From NCBI GenBank assembly GCA_001599815.1, contig BCIA01000006.1, forward strand, positions 3,536,961 through 3,600,960: a stretch of DNA of 64,000 nucleotides, read 5' to 3'. The notes beneath the pieces were generated by a model. It did not search any database. It saw only the letters and a program-made list of their open reading frames with translations, and had not been told where the DNA came from. Below, piece after piece: positions 34,264-46,223 of the stretch (its first letter is position 1; the number at the start of each line of letters is the position of its first letter). Source of the DNA: Furcasterigmium furcatum. Its lineage: Eukaryota > Ascomycota > Sordariomycetes > Glomerellales > Plectosphaerellaceae. A program made the translations under genes and the position numbers.

Positions 34264-37200
34264 TTTGGGAGAGTCTGTGTGGAGGAGGTGTTATGTTCGG
34301 GTCGGTTGCTCTCGAGTGAGTATCGTAGCAAGATTTTCCAAATCCCCTCGAGACAGCGGGCAAGCCCCCTCAGGAACCAGGAGGGAGATCTATATNCCCC
34401 TTTCTCCTCCCGCCAAGATCTCCAGTAGCACACCGGGTCTGGTAACCCTCCTCTCGGATGGCTTGGAAGGTTCTCGTCTGGGGCCCTCTAGACGCCAGCA
34501 CTAGATGATCAAACGAAAGCATCAACACCACTGACCACTCACCACGAGATGGGAGCGCCATCTCGTGTAGGTACCACCTCCTAGCGCCGCCCGAGTCGTT
34601 GATCTCGAGGGTGCAAGCTTCGGCGTGGCCGCAAATCGCATGGTTGCACAAAGCAGTTTCAGTCGTGGAAGTGTCATAGATGTTTTTGGCGAGAAGGCTT
34701 CTGCTAGTTCCCGTGTCACGAATCCATTGAGTTACGGTGCGGGGAGAAGCTGCTCCGTTCTCTCTCCGGCCTCGGGGATGAAGCTCGAGAGCTGTAGCTC
34801 ATGGTAGCTTCAAACCTCGTTCTCGGGGAGGAGGCCACCCACGTCATATGCCGGAGTTGGCGTTGACTGGTTCAACGTCCGTCAAGAAAGTAGCCAGATC
34901 ACGCGGCCGCACGGGAGGTCGGCATGTAAGCAGAGCAGGTGTCTACTGTGGTGAGTTTTCAGCTGCCACAGTCACCGTGGTGGCCCAATCAAGGAGTTGC
35001 ATGCAGAAGACAGAGGGCTGGGCAATGTAGGACCGCAGGCAGACTCTTGCACTACCATGGATATCCACAGGAAACAATTCATCTGCATCCTTGCAAGATG
35101 GGCATTGAGCCTTCACGACAAGGTAACGAGACCGGGGATTATCACCCGGCCGTGTTCCAGAGGCTGCAAACAGCTTGCCCACCACGTCCGGTGATGATTG
35201 GATATCTCGGCTGTCAGCTGAAAACCACGCGAGATGGCTGACAGTTCGAGCTCCAAATCTTAGACCGCTGGTCTCTGCCCTTCGTGTGGCGTCCACTGAG
35301 GACGTTGAAAGTGAGACATTTGACTTTCGTAGTCGCGACTAACAAGTGGTCATCCCAAACCAGCGCAATTCATATTGAGCCCCGAAAAGTCCCCAAAACC
35401 CCGTGTTGCCCCAATCAACCCCTCGCCTGCTCCCCCTCCTTGCGGCGTAGCTCCTGTCAGGAGAGCTTCCGTTGATTCCGGGTACGATGTTCCCGATGAC
35501 AAGTTGGAGCTTATCTGGATGACCACCGGGCACTACGAGTCCTGGGGTTCCCCTTTCCGGCGCGTGTCGCTCCCAACATCGCAGCGGCGGGATGGGATCA
35601 ACACCTCAGTGAATTTGCTGTCACGATGAAGTCTTTCTTGAAGGCGTGTTACCTGCATGCAGTCGTCATTCCGGGTTCGCTACCGATTTCATGGACTCCA
35701 ACGACCCATGAACAGAGGAAATCAGCCCTATGACATCATACATGATCTTTGTAGATTAATCATCCCATTCTCCTAATCGATCTTGCAATTGGCGTGAACC
35801 CTTCGTGTAATTCGTCGGTGTGGGAAGTTTGATAAACTGATAAACTGCGTCGTCAACGGGGACCGGCCTTGCGTGTTACATAATGGTCCGCCCATTCCAA
35901 CAGACACGATGGTTTAGAAACCGCCAAAATCCTCTCCTCCCGTGGACTGGGTTGCTCTAGCTTCGGTAGCCCAGGGTTGAAAGGAGATCCGAATCCCTAT
36001 TCCGGCGATGGCCAAGCACCCTGCCAGGAGCAGACATCGATGCGCATCCTTCTCATAGTTGGCTGAGTCAGCCTTTTCACGTCATCCAGTATCCCGTCTC
36101 ATCACAGTACTTCAGTACCTACTTACCTACCTCTAGGTACCAGGTTTGATACTGGACGTAACTATCAAGATTCAAGAGTGATTCCATGGAGATAATGCCC
36201 TGCGGAATAGTGCCCATTGTGTCAACTCCTAGCAATCTGACTTGACTCATATCCCAGCAGCAAATACGAGTACCTGAGACGAAGCATCCATGATGGATTC
36301 GTCACTTAGTCGACCAGCTGGATTCTACAAATGGGAGCAGAAACACTTTCCTACGTCTTTGGGGAACCAAACGAAAAGAGCCTACACGAGAAGGAGAAGA
36401 AGGAGATGAAGAAAAAGCGGCCCCGAGACGATGCCAACCCCAATATACCCAGAAAGAGGACCCACCAATGACCACTTGATGCGGATCACGAGTTTCCATT
36501 TGTTGTCCAGCTCAATAACCTATACATCTGTGCCCAGATGTCCGCCCCTGGATATCAAGTCGCCAGAGGTACCCTTTGTGGCCCCATCACCGCTTCTCGT
36601 TCCGTTCTGGCCCATGATGCCCATGATGCGTCAGATTACCGGCCTCTTACAAGTATCTTCGACGCCCAGAAGGGTGCTCATGCAACACAACGGCTGAATT
36701 TCATTAGGTTACGAGGGTACCATTCGAATCTCGGGCAGGTCAAACGCAACCTCTTTCGTATTCCCTGTAGATTTCCCCCTGGCCCTTGTTCGTACCACAT
36801 TTGCGCTCTTGAGTCTTCTATTCTAGTCATCGACAGCGAGGATGCGCTGGATGCATTGGGTTGGTGGAAGAATTAAGAGAGGAAGGCAAGGGAGCGGAGG
36901 CATAGCTGTTCGGATGCCAAATGCTCAGAGCTGAGGTGACGAGCAAGAATATTCCGCGCAGAAACAGGCCTCCAGCTTGTCAAACCAGGACTGTTCTGCA
37001 GGAATCTGCGTCAGAAGGCAAATGCTAATGCCACTGGTACTGAGGCCCAGCTTTCCAGCTGCCAATAGTGCTCTGAAGCCCTTTTAATAAACACCCGTGG
37101 ATCTCTGGCACTGACACCGCGCAGTTGTGCAGCCCATGTCGTCCTTCGCTATGAATAAGCTTTGACACGAAGATCCCCCGGCGCCAACAGTTTTGCCCTC

Positions 37201-39565
37201 TCGGCGCCAAGAGATCCGGTATTCACGAGAAACTGACACGGGAGAAGGTCGTCGAGATTTGGAGGTGCAGAAGACCAACCGAGAACTCCAAAAGAGATTG
37301 GCTGGGATCGATTTATGATATGAACCAGGAACCAGCCTACGGCGGAAAACCTTTGTTGGCAATTAGTCAGGCCCAGACTGGCTCAGACACGAAGGATGGG
37401 GCCTGCCAGCTGCCGCCAGATCCAGAAACAGGGTACGAGTAAGTTGTAAGCGACACAGTTCATGATGGAAACATTCTTCTGGATGTACTTCTGCAGCCCG
37501 AATGAGAGCAAAGTCAGTGTACTCCAGGGTCGTACCTCGGCGCACCATGCCGCGCTCAAGGCCTATAAGTTCCAGCTGCAGCTGCATCTTCACAGATGAC
37601 GACAACATGAAGGATCCACGCCAATGGAAAGGTTGCCTCTTTTCAGGTCATGACTAGATTCTGATTGGTGGTGGTCACTGTCCCGCCTGCTCAGTTCGAA
37701 GCCTGGGACATCAAGGTTGTCATCCTCTCCGCATGACCCAGCCAGGACCCAAGGGTCCCGGGCCGATAAGTGCAGCAATGAAACTGGAGTGCATGTGTCA
37801 AAAGGAGATCTTCATGCCGATGGATGTCGAGGGTCTTGCTAGCTTGTCTTCATGTAGCACTCCACGAGTAGTTCATGTAGGTGCGTTGTAGATCGCGTGG
37901 GTCGATGTACCAGATCGTTGGAAAGGAACAACCAGGACGACCCTGTCCCCACCGCAAAATAGAAACAGACACTTCTTTAGCTAAGCCGAGCCATGGACTG
38001 TATATCACAAAGGGTTTGAGTGACGACCTGAGACCAAGTCTCGCTTATAGGAGGGGCGACATTGTGGCGACTGATGCAAGACTTGTAAAAGTCTACGGGA
38101 AATTAGAATGATGCTGAGGTGAGGTACAGGGTAGGCAATGTGCGAAGGGGCCTATGATAATGATCCCGTGTTCGCCAGTTCTGAGGATGGTGATCTCGCG
38201 GATATCTAGAACGAGGAGCACCGCCCACCACGACATCATAGTCAATTCTAGCGAGAAAACTCACTTCGCGAGCCATTGCGGAAGTCTTGCTTCCAGCGAC
38301 CGGACGCGAGATTTTCTTCACCCACCTCTCTGAAAGCATTCGATATTTTGATGAGAAGCTCCTCGACCAGCCACCAGGATGAACCACGGCCTGTTCAGCT
38401 CCTGCGGCCGGGGCTCGCTGCCAAGTTCTGAGATCTGCGATATTCTGGCCGAGGGCTCACACAAAAGCAGCTGCCGCTTCAGGAATGTGGCCGGTGGATG
38501 AGCCGGTGCGGGGGAGCAGGGGTCGTTACAGGGGTAGCGATACGGTGCGCCGCTGAGCAGTTGATGGAGGCTGGAACTGATTTTCGAAGCTCAACCCTCA
38601 TCGCCAGTCGAGGTACTTGCAGACTCAAGCCTGGCTGGGGCCGACCCCGATGAGATCAAACTGCCCAGCTTCTCCTCTCGAGACTCATGGCCGGCAACTC
38701 AGGAAGAGTCTCGACAATCCCGAACCTCGTGAGCTCCGTGGAAGTGAGGAGGATGGAATAATTATGACCTTCCCGCTTCGGCAATGATGCTACGGACGCT
38801 AATCGGGCCAAGCCGAAGCCAAGCAAGGGGCGCCCCCTTCGCAAGCAAATCAGAAGGGATGGCGCATTCTCCACCGGGGCGTTAGCGGGCCTAATCGCGC
38901 CCTCAACGGCATTCCAGCGCCACTTTCAGACCTCCCCTTCTGGGAATCTCTTGGCCCTCTTCTCCTCCGCACTCCAGGCCATCAACCCTGCCATCACGTC
39001 CGGCTCGTGTTCAATAACGCCATTGCGCTCCCCTAGGCTCCAACAGGCCAGCCTCCTCCTCCGCAGATGCAGCCAGCTCCGCCAAGGCCTTGGATCCTTG
39101 GGTTCCTGACGCTATCCTCGCCGCCACATCCTCCCACCTGCCTCGCAGGGGGTAGCGCATCGTAGCATCGTCGCTGTCGCCACGGCCGGAGACGCGGCCC
39201 ATTGGTCAATGTAAACCCTCTCACGGGTTCTTCGACCGTCGCCACCCTTCCAGAGACAGTCGACGTGCTTCCCGAAGCTCTCGTTAGCATGTGCTCAGAT
39301 GCCCTGCTTATCGCGCCATTGGGCGAAGCCTGCACCAAGCCGTAGCCTGAGGAGGAAAGATGCATGGCATGGCTCAAGGATGCGAATCGGGATCCGCAAT
39401 GTCGCGTAGCAACGGGCCATCCCTCTCGTCCTGAGCTCGCCCGGATGCTTATAAAGGGCGGCTGCCCTCGGGCGATCCGTACGGCCTCTCCCTTGTGCAA
39501 CCTCTCTCTAGGACACTGTCGAGGCTGGGAATCTGCAAACCTCCGTCCCCTCTTCTCAATTCACC
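34264..39565. other. 5.3-kb stretch without a supported gene
   Basis: Only short frames occur, none with a recognisable domain, good start or splice pattern. Candidates such as 35375-35629 (+) and 34943-35296 (-) lack support. It contains an N at 34396 and a cluster of TACCTA/TAGGTA motifs around 36110-36150. I see no transposon terminal repeats or reverse-transcriptase/transposase remnants. The right end is the promoter of the M28 gene. Confidence 0.5.
39450..39455 (+). promoter_or_regulatory. TATA box of the M28 aminopeptidase
   Basis: TATAAA 116 bp upstream of the ATG at 39566. Confidence 0.6.
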
Positions 39566-41096
39566 ATGAAGGTCTCCGCCACTCTCGCCGCAGGCCTCCT
39601 GGCCCTGGGCGTCAGCGCCTCCAACCCTCTCACTCCTGAGAAGGCCGTTGCCGACATCAAGACGCAGGAGTAAGCTCTCCCTCACTGACCGTTCCAGCTT
39701 GATCCGTGCCGCGACTAACAGCCAACCCAGGCTCCAGCGCAACCTCTGGCACTTCAACAAGATCGCTCGTGAGAACGGCGGCAACCGTGCCTTCGGTCTT
39801 CCCGGCTACGATGCCTCGGCCGAGTACATCCTCGAGCGTGCCCAGAAGCGTTTCGCTACCACCATGGACACCTGGAAGCAGTACTTCAACCACACCTTCG
39901 TCCAGGTCAACGAGATCTCCGTCACTGGCCCCGAAGGTGAGGACGTCGATGTCATCGCCCTGATCTACAACCCCGCCACCCCCGGCGACGATGGCATTAC
40001 CGCTCCCCTCCTCGACACCCCTGTCGACGACGCCCGCGGCTCCATGTGCTTCGCGGACCAGTGGGAGGGCATCGATGCCACTGGTAAGCTCGCTCTCGTC
40101 AAGCGTGGCGCTTGCGCCATCTCCGAGAAGCTCAAGCTCGCCCTTGCCCACGGCGCTCTTGGTGTCATCCTCTACCACAACGCCCCCGGCGGCCTGACCG
40201 CTGCCACTCTCGGTGCCGAGAACATTGGCCTGCTGCCTCCCGTCGGCACCATCCCCCTGGCCGTTGGCCAGGCCTGGTCCGCGCGCCTTGCTGCCGGCGA
40301 GGAGCTCACCGTCCGTCTCTACGTCGACGCCGTCATCGAGGAGCGCGAGACCTACAACGTCATCTCCGAGACCAAGGAGGGTGACCCCAACAACGTCATC
40401 ATCCTCGGTGCCCATCTCGACTCCGTCCAGGAGGGCCCCGGTGTCAACGACGACGGCTCCGGCTCGTCCGCCCTCATCGAGATCATGGGCTCCTTCAAGA
40501 AGTACAAGGGCTTCAAGAACAAGGTCCGCTTCATCTGGTGGGGCGCCGAGGAGTCCGGCCTCATCGGCTCGTTCTACTACACCCGCACCCTGCCCGAGGA
40601 GGAGCGCGACAAGATCCGCTTCTACTTCAACTACGACATGATCGGCTCCATCAACCCCAAGTTCGACGTCTACCTCAGCGAGAACCCCGCCGACGAGTTC
40701 GGCGCCAAGCTGCTCGAGGAGTACCTCCTCGAGGAGGGCTTCCCCGCCCAGCGCGCCCCCTTCGGCACCGGCTCTGACTACGTCGGCTTCCTCGAGATCG
40801 GCGTCCCCTCCTCCGGCCTGCACACCGGCACTCCCCCCTTCGACCCCTGCTACCATCTGGCCTGCGACGACATCAACAACATCAACTGGGAGGCCTTCAC
40901 CGCCAACGTCAAGGCTGCCGCCCGCGCCGCCGCCATCTTCGCCAACGACCTCGAGGGCGTCCCCCGCCGCACCAAGACCACCCCTGCCAAGCGCTCCGTC
41001 AAGGCCATCCGCCGCGAGTTCGAGCGCTGGGCTCACATCTCCGAGGAGGCCGAGCACACTCACTCCTGCGCTCACGGCAAGAAGGAGGTTGTCTAA
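39566..41096 (+). CDS. Secreted M28 aminopeptidase (aminopeptidase Y type) with PA domain
   Basis: Two exons, 39566-39669 and 39731-41096, give about 489 residues. A signal peptide (KVSATLAAGLLALGVSASN) is followed by a protease-associated domain inserted at about 110-230 (GKLALVKRGACAISEK). The M28 peptidase domain follows. The five zinc ligands are in place: the H of LGAHLDS (about 263), the D of NDDGSG (about 275), E of GAEESG (about 308-309), D of NYDMIG and H of CYHLACDD. The fold normally has two zincs and removes N-terminal residues in the vacuole or medium. Third-position C use is extreme, a sign of high expression, and produces a long false antisense frame. The histidine-rich tail EEAEHTHSCAHG is unusual. 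Confidence 0.95.
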
Positions 41097-42376
41097 GCGC
41101 AGCCCCTCAGGAAACAGGGTGTAGAATAGCATTTGTAGATATGTGACGAAGAGACGAATGATGAAAAAAGTCATCCAGCAGCAGCTCCCGTGCAGACCGA
41201 AGTGTTAAGTGTGACGATGGCGTACTGCATCCATGTCTGACGGAGAGTGCAATTGGCCCGCCCATTCCGCTTCTGGTAACTCGTAAACCCTACCAACATT
41301 ACTCCGTCAGCGTGCCAAGCCCATGTAATGTCAGCTTTGGCGACACTCATGCCAGGCTGCCTGGAGCTCAGATTGGGCATCCCTGGTTACGTAGCCAGAA
41401 AGGTAATGCAATATAGTCTATCCCTGACAGTCTGGATCTGAAATTGAAATCGCGTGACCAATTTTGTCTATGAAGGAAGCAGAACCCTACTTCTCCATTC
41501 AACAGGCAAAACCTTTGTCTTTCAAGCCTGTACCTCCCCTTGATCGACCAGGGTCTCTGCTTTGAGAGTCATTTTGCCTGATATACCTACGGCCGTAACG
41601 GAGCTCCCAGGTACCCTTGAAGCTTGCCAGCTGACAGCCTTGGCGGGTTTCTTACCTTTTCTCCGGGAAGATACCCAAGTCTAGAGCATCGCTAGCCGAT
41701 AAACCTTGCTATAGGAGACTATAAGGTAGTGAGTGTACTTACTTGGCGGCCCTAGTTATGTCTTCATCGACTATTGAGCAGGTTGTGGCCGTCAGTACAC
41801 AAACGTGGCTGGACGAACTGCAACGAGGACAACAAAAGTTAAAGGCCGAGTCAAGATCGCAACAAATCACAATACAATTACGTATTTCGCTCCCCCCTTT
41901 GCTCACAAGGCCCGCTGCTTACGCCTACGGGGCAGGGGGCCAACCCCTACTTCTTGCTCTCCTTTGGGAAAAATAAACGAATGCGAAGGGAATACTGAGA
42001 TCACTACAACTCAAGGGGGCGGTTTTGAGTGGCTTGGAGTGGCGGACAACAATACTGAGGCCCCTGTGCTTATGGACACATTCTATACACTGCTTATTTC
42101 TGCTGATGTCGCATCTGTGAACCTATTCTCATGCAAAAGCGGCAGGTGTATCTCTCTTGGCCAGAGGCTCGGTGATGTGTTGGTGAGACCGTTAGAAAGG
42201 TTGAGGAATCATCAGAAGGCAGTCTTCAGGGACAAAGACTGTGGAACGTCTGGCTATAAAAGGGCGGCGATCTCGCCCTCGATGAGAAGGTATCTCTACA
42301 ACTCGAACAGCCAGGCCAGTCTTGTCTAGAGTCCCCTCAGCTTCTTTCCTCGTTGAACTCAGGTACCTTATTCATC
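41097..42376. other. Intergenic region, promoter of the cysteine-rich secreted protein
   Basis: 1.28 kb with no supported gene. A TATA element near its right end is listed separately. Confidence 0.5.
42255..42260 (+). promoter_or_regulatory. TATA box of the secreted cysteine-rich protein gene
   Basis: TATAAA (in GGCTATAAAAGGG) 122 bp upstream of the ATG at 42377. Confidence 0.6.
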
Positions 42377-43256
42377 ATGAAGGTTTCTTTTGCTCTTCTT
42401 GGTCTTGGCCTTGTCAGTGCCGTGACCTGCGCTGTGGTCCCAGCCGAGGCAAGTAAAATGCCAGAGCCGCTACTAACAGCCGATGTAACTGACACTTGTT
42501 CAGCTACTGGGGAGCAGTGCTGTCCCAGATGTCGAGTATATCTTTTCCGGTCCTCTAGAGAAGGGCGGCCCCGTCGTGGAGTACACCGGACCCAGCGTTG
42601 AGGTATGTACTTCTATCTTACTCCTAACGGCACAAAATCGGGAGGAGCGAATATGCTGACCTGGTGCTAGGACGTTGAGGCCCAGGTCAAGAAAGATCAT
42701 CCCGGTCTATCCATTTACACGGCCCCCATTGTGGATGATGGTACCTCGGCAGCAGCCGAAGCGCCGGCAGCTCTCGTCGCGAGAGAGTTGAACAAACGGT
42801 TCAAACCCGTAGGTTACCCAGTCGATAGCTTGATGTCTGTTGTCGGACTAACTCCCTTAGTGGTCTGCTTGCATTACGAAATTCGGCTACGGTGACGGGT
42901 TCGAGATGAACTCGCTCGTGAAACGACTCCATGGCATGACAGACAATACTTTCCTGGTCCAACCACGACGTTGCATCAGCCTCGGATGCTATGGGACCGC
43001 CGGTGCCGCCTTGTGCAACGACCAGCATCGTATTGCTATCACATTTTCCGGCCGCTGGGCCTCTCCTCACATCGGTCACCTTGCCACGGTTGACTGCATC
43101 TGGCCCGGTAGGACATGCGGCGGAAAGGGGAGGGTCCCTGAGCATTTGTGCAGCACTGCCATTGCCGGTCAGCGCTTCTTCCACGGCGGAAATGCTAACG
43201 TGCTTGCTGGGTCGTGCGGAGCTTACCCGAACGACTGGGGCGTTAGTGATCTGTAG
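42377..43256 (+). CDS. Secreted cysteine-rich protein, processed form likely (effector-like candidate)
   Basis: Four exons, 42377-42448, 42504-42602, 42671-42808 and 42861-43256, encode about 234 residues. The first intron is GC-AG with the ideal donor AG|GCAAGT. Reading through it would hit a stop, while splicing gives AELLGSSAVPDVEY. The signal peptide is KVSFALLGLGLVSAVTCA. A pro-region of about 80 residues ends at a dibasic Kex2-like KR. After it lies a domain of about 135 residues with eight cysteines (in SACIT, RRCISLGC, ALCND, DCIW, RTCGG, HLCST and GSCGAYP). I do not recognise the family. The layout fits many secreted plant-interaction proteins, but no activity can be assigned. Confidence 0.75.
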
Positions 43257-44035
43257 ATACCTACTGTGAATCGCAGGGCGCACCTGGAATCCTAGACAGG
43301 CGTGTCTAGTCGCTCGTGGAGGTTACAGGACTAAACTTCAATTCGCAAAGCGGTCACTTATTCCTCAAGAATAGGAGACCACCTCTGACTTACAAGACAT
43401 CGGTTAAAGAAATAGACTCAGGTTCGACCTCATCGTGTTCAGACCCTCGTTCTCGCCGATTACAGTGTTCCTTGACCCTTGACTCTTGAGCACTTTCTCG
43501 TTCTTGATTGAACGTCCTCGACTTGCGAATGGGCAGATATCGGGTTCTCAAGCTGATGTTGTATAGACTGTGACTATAGAATAAATATCTTGTCAACTTG
43601 TCTCTGGCCTACGGGCTCTCCGAAACTTGATCTTCAAGCAATATATTCCCACATATTGGCCCGCGACCTCCATCAAGCTTCCACCAGCCCGTGGCTTAGC
43701 GGACATCGTGGCTGACGGCCCCCACTAACGGCGATGCCGCTGCAGATCGACCACTCTGAGCCAATCAGGTGCTTCCAAGATACGCGTATACGATCGCAAC
43801 TGCGATGGATCATGGCGGGGCGCATCAAATGAGAGGCTGAACTCTGACGATGTGAGACGAGGCATTCCCCTGGATGACAGCCCACGATGATCTCTGAATT
43901 GTTATAAAAGACCGCCAAGTGCCTCTTCGGACTTGGATTTCGCCCCCACTCTCCAGACACCAAGATCAAAGCAAGTTCACGAAGCCAACTCTTGCGCTAC
44001 CTTCGCAAAACAACATCTCGCCCAAGACACACACG
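43257..44035. other. Intergenic region
   Basis: No gene is supported. The right end contains a TATA box for the next gene. Confidence 0.5.
43903..43908 (+). promoter_or_regulatory. TATA box of the unknown 305-residue protein gene
   Basis: TATAAA 133 bp upstream of the ATG at 44036. Confidence 0.55.
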
Positions 44036-44953
44036 ATGGGCTTCTTTTCAAAGCTCAAGGGCTCCTCCAAGGCTCAGGAGGCAGAGCAGGAGCGCGCTGA
44101 GGCTTCTTCCTCCAATGGCCCTGCCCCTCCCCCGTACATGCCCGCAGGAGACGACAGAGACTCTGAGGATGCGCCCGACTACGAACGCCCTCTCTACGCC
44201 AGCGGGGGATCAGCCATGGCCAAGTTCCCCCCGACCTTCAACATCTACTTCTCCTGGAAGTCCATGTCAAAATTCCACATCGGCACAACACGAGAGGCGC
44301 AGTCCTTCATCGTGGCGAGCCACTGGGGGTGGTATGCTCGCAAGCCGCCAATCACAATCTACAACGGTCTCTCCACGGACGATCCTATCCTCGTTCAGGC
44401 GGGGCCGATCAAGGCGAAGATGTCGCAGGAATGCACAATCACAGTCCCGTCAAGACCTGACAGGCCCGCACCACCGCTCGAACTCAAGGCCGGGTACATC
44501 TACGAGAGCTGGAAGGACTCGAGGTACCGCTTCAATATCCGCGTCCCGAGCCGAGGGAACGACGCGGACGGCAAGGCCTTTGCGCCGCAGGACGAGACGT
44601 TCGAGTGGCGCACGTCCTCCGGCGAGGAGGTGCGCGCCCCGAACGGCGGGAGCAGGATGTCGTCGGGGTGGAAGCTGGTCTGGGTCACCGGCCCCGAGGC
44701 CGGAGAGGGCGGGAAGCGCAAGGAACGCGAGCTGGGGTTCACGAGCGACGGGCGCGAGGTCGTGGCCGTCGCGGCGCACAACACAATGGGGAAGTCCATC
44801 ACGAAGCCCCTGCGGTTCGCGTTCATGGGCACGGGGCTGACGGGGACGCTCGGAGAGGACTGGGAGGCCGTGGCTGTTGCGACCGCGTTGCAGCTCTGGT
44901 GGATGTACCAGATGACCAATGCGGCTGCTGCGGCTTCCGCTTCCTCGGGGTAG
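44036..44953 (+). CDS. Uncharacterised 305-residue protein
   Basis: A single exon. I do not recognise the family. The N-terminus MGFFSKLKGSSK has glycine at position 2, which could allow myristoylation, though the serine is not at the preferred site. A proline-rich linker (GPAPPPYMPAGDD) carries a PPPY motif, a possible WW-domain ligand that could recruit a ubiquitin ligase. The rest is beta-rich with repeated tryptophans (FNIYFSWKSMSKFH, SHWGWYARKPP, SSGWKLVWVTGP), and ends in a hydrophobic helix (AVATALQLWWMYQM). The layout recalls lipid- or membrane-associated beta-barrel domains of the tubby-like type, but that is a guess. Start codon and TATA spacing support a real gene. Confidence 0.75.
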   Translation: MGFFSKLKGSSKAQEAEQERAEASSSNGPAPPPYMPAGDDRDSEDAPDYERPLYASGGSAMAKFPPTFNIYFSWKSMSKFHIGTTREAQSFIVASHWGWYARKPPITIYNGLSTDDPILVQAGPIKAKMSQECTITVPSRPDRPAPPLELKAGYIYESWKDSRYRFNIRVPSRGNDADGKAFAPQDETFEWRTSSGEEVRAPNGGSRMSSGWKLVWVTGPEAGEGGKRKERELGFTSDGREVVAVAAHNTMGKSITKPLRFAFMGTGLTGTLGEDWEAVAVATALQLWWMYQMTNAAAAASASSG

Positions 44954-45419
44954 AGCGGCGGGAGCTTGACGTGCTGATTTCACGAGAGCTTAGTTTCCTT
45001 TGTCGCGATACCTATGTTTCAGCGAAGACCTAGAGCGATGGCTTAGAGCGATGGGGTTTGGTGTTCAGATTTATATTGGCGTTGTTGACGATCGAGGCAC
45101 TTGAAGACTTCAAGAGCCCATAAATTCGAGGATATTATCCTTTTCTTACCATTCCGATTTCTTGAACTGTGTCTTTGGCCCATGTCGCCGCTAGGTACTT
45201 TGGTGATTAGTTACCGAGAAATATGGCCGCTCGGAGACTTTCATGGCGTCGGAGGTACCTCTCGGGAACTTTCGCATAAGTGACCGGAAGACCGTCGCGA
45301 GGATGTGTAAATGTACCGGACACTTCTTCGACGTTCAACGTCAATATAAATCATGGAAGAAACCATTGAATGAATAGAGTCTACTTACCTAGTATGCCGT
45401 CAACCTCAACTTATGCACC
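44954..45419. other. Intergenic region, no gene seen
   Basis: 3' flank of the unknown gene and promoter of the GST-like gene. Confidence 0.5.
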
Positions 45420-46223
45420 ATGTCCCCTTCGCATCAGAACACCAAGTTGACCCTCTTCCTCTGGGTGGAGGGGTTCTTCCCGAAGCAGGTCGCGTACTAC
45501 ATGCTCATCAAAGGCCTCATCGACTCTCCCTCGCAGCTGTACCGTGGCGAGACAAACGACCCGCGACTCAGTGTTAATCGAATCGTCTACACTGGCAAGT
45601 CTTTGGAAGGTGTTGACCCCGACGACCCCAAGCCCGTCGGTAAAAGTCTCCCATGTCTGCGCATCGCCGACCTCACAGAGGCGACTGCACCACGCTGGAT
45701 CCACGAGAGCAACTCCATTCGGCTGTACTTGGAGGAGCTCTATCCCGAAAAGCCACCCATGATCAGCCCAACGCCCTTCGACAGGGCCTTGATGAATGAC
45801 ATCCAAGGCACTCTCACCCAAGCCTTGACTGATTTCAACCTTTACCTCAAGAACGCGGTGTCCGTCACGACAGCCTGGTCCGGAATGCGGGACGAGGATC
45901 GGAGCCTTCCCGTGGCCCGACATGCCAAGCAAGGCATGGTCCGTAGCTTCATCAAGGCTCAAGACCTGGCCTCCGAGAGTCTCGAGAGCGGCGGGTGGCT
46001 GACACCTGGGCTGGATCATCCTGGCATCGTGGATGTCTTTCTTGCGGGCGGCATGAGGTACGTGGAGCTGAGTTACTCGTTTAATCTGCTCGAGGACGAG
46101 AAGCTGGAGCTTCTTCGGCGCTGGTACGCGAGGTTCAAGGAACAGCCCTGGTGGGCGGAGTTGGAGGAGAGTGGACGTCACCCCGAGGAGCTTTCTTATG
46201 CCAGTGACTGCTGGGAAGCCTAA
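45420..46223 (+). CDS. Glutathione S-transferase-like protein
   Basis: A single exon of 267 residues. The N-terminal thioredoxin-like half shows LFLWVEGFFPKQVAYYMLIK, then GKSLPCLRI, where the proline matches the cis-proline of GSTs, and WIHESNSIRLYLEELYPE, the usual glutathione gamma-glutamyl contact region (E-S). A helical C-terminal domain follows and ends with RWYARFKEQPWW. Members conjugate glutathione to electrophiles or act in ring-opening steps of secondary metabolism. There is no targeting signal. Confidence 0.82.
   Translation: MSPSHQNTKLTLFLWVEGFFPKQVAYYMLIKGLIDSPSQLYRGETNDPRLSVNRIVYTGKSLEGVDPDDPKPVGKSLPCLRIADLTEATAPRWIHESNSIRLYLEELYPEKPPMISPTPFDRALMNDIQGTLTQALTDFNLYLKNAVSVTTAWSGMRDEDRSLPVARHAKQGMVRSFIKAQDLASESLESGGWLTPGLDHPGIVDVFLAGGMRYVELSYSFNLLEDEKLELLRRWYARFKEQPWWAELEESGRHPEELSYASDCWEA

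Noticed and set aside
35375..35629. Proline-rich 84-codon frame
   Set aside because: It begins at a TTG, has no ATG, and no flanking exon could be found.
34264..39565. Transposon or RIP-mutated repeat in the gene-free region
   Set aside because: No terminal repeats, target duplications, transposase or reverse-transcriptase remnants and no AT-rich shift.
39657..41174. 505-codon open frame antisense to the M28 aminopeptidase
   Set aside because: It mirrors a gene with extreme C-ending codon bias. The product is low-complexity G/V/L/E/D without a domain.
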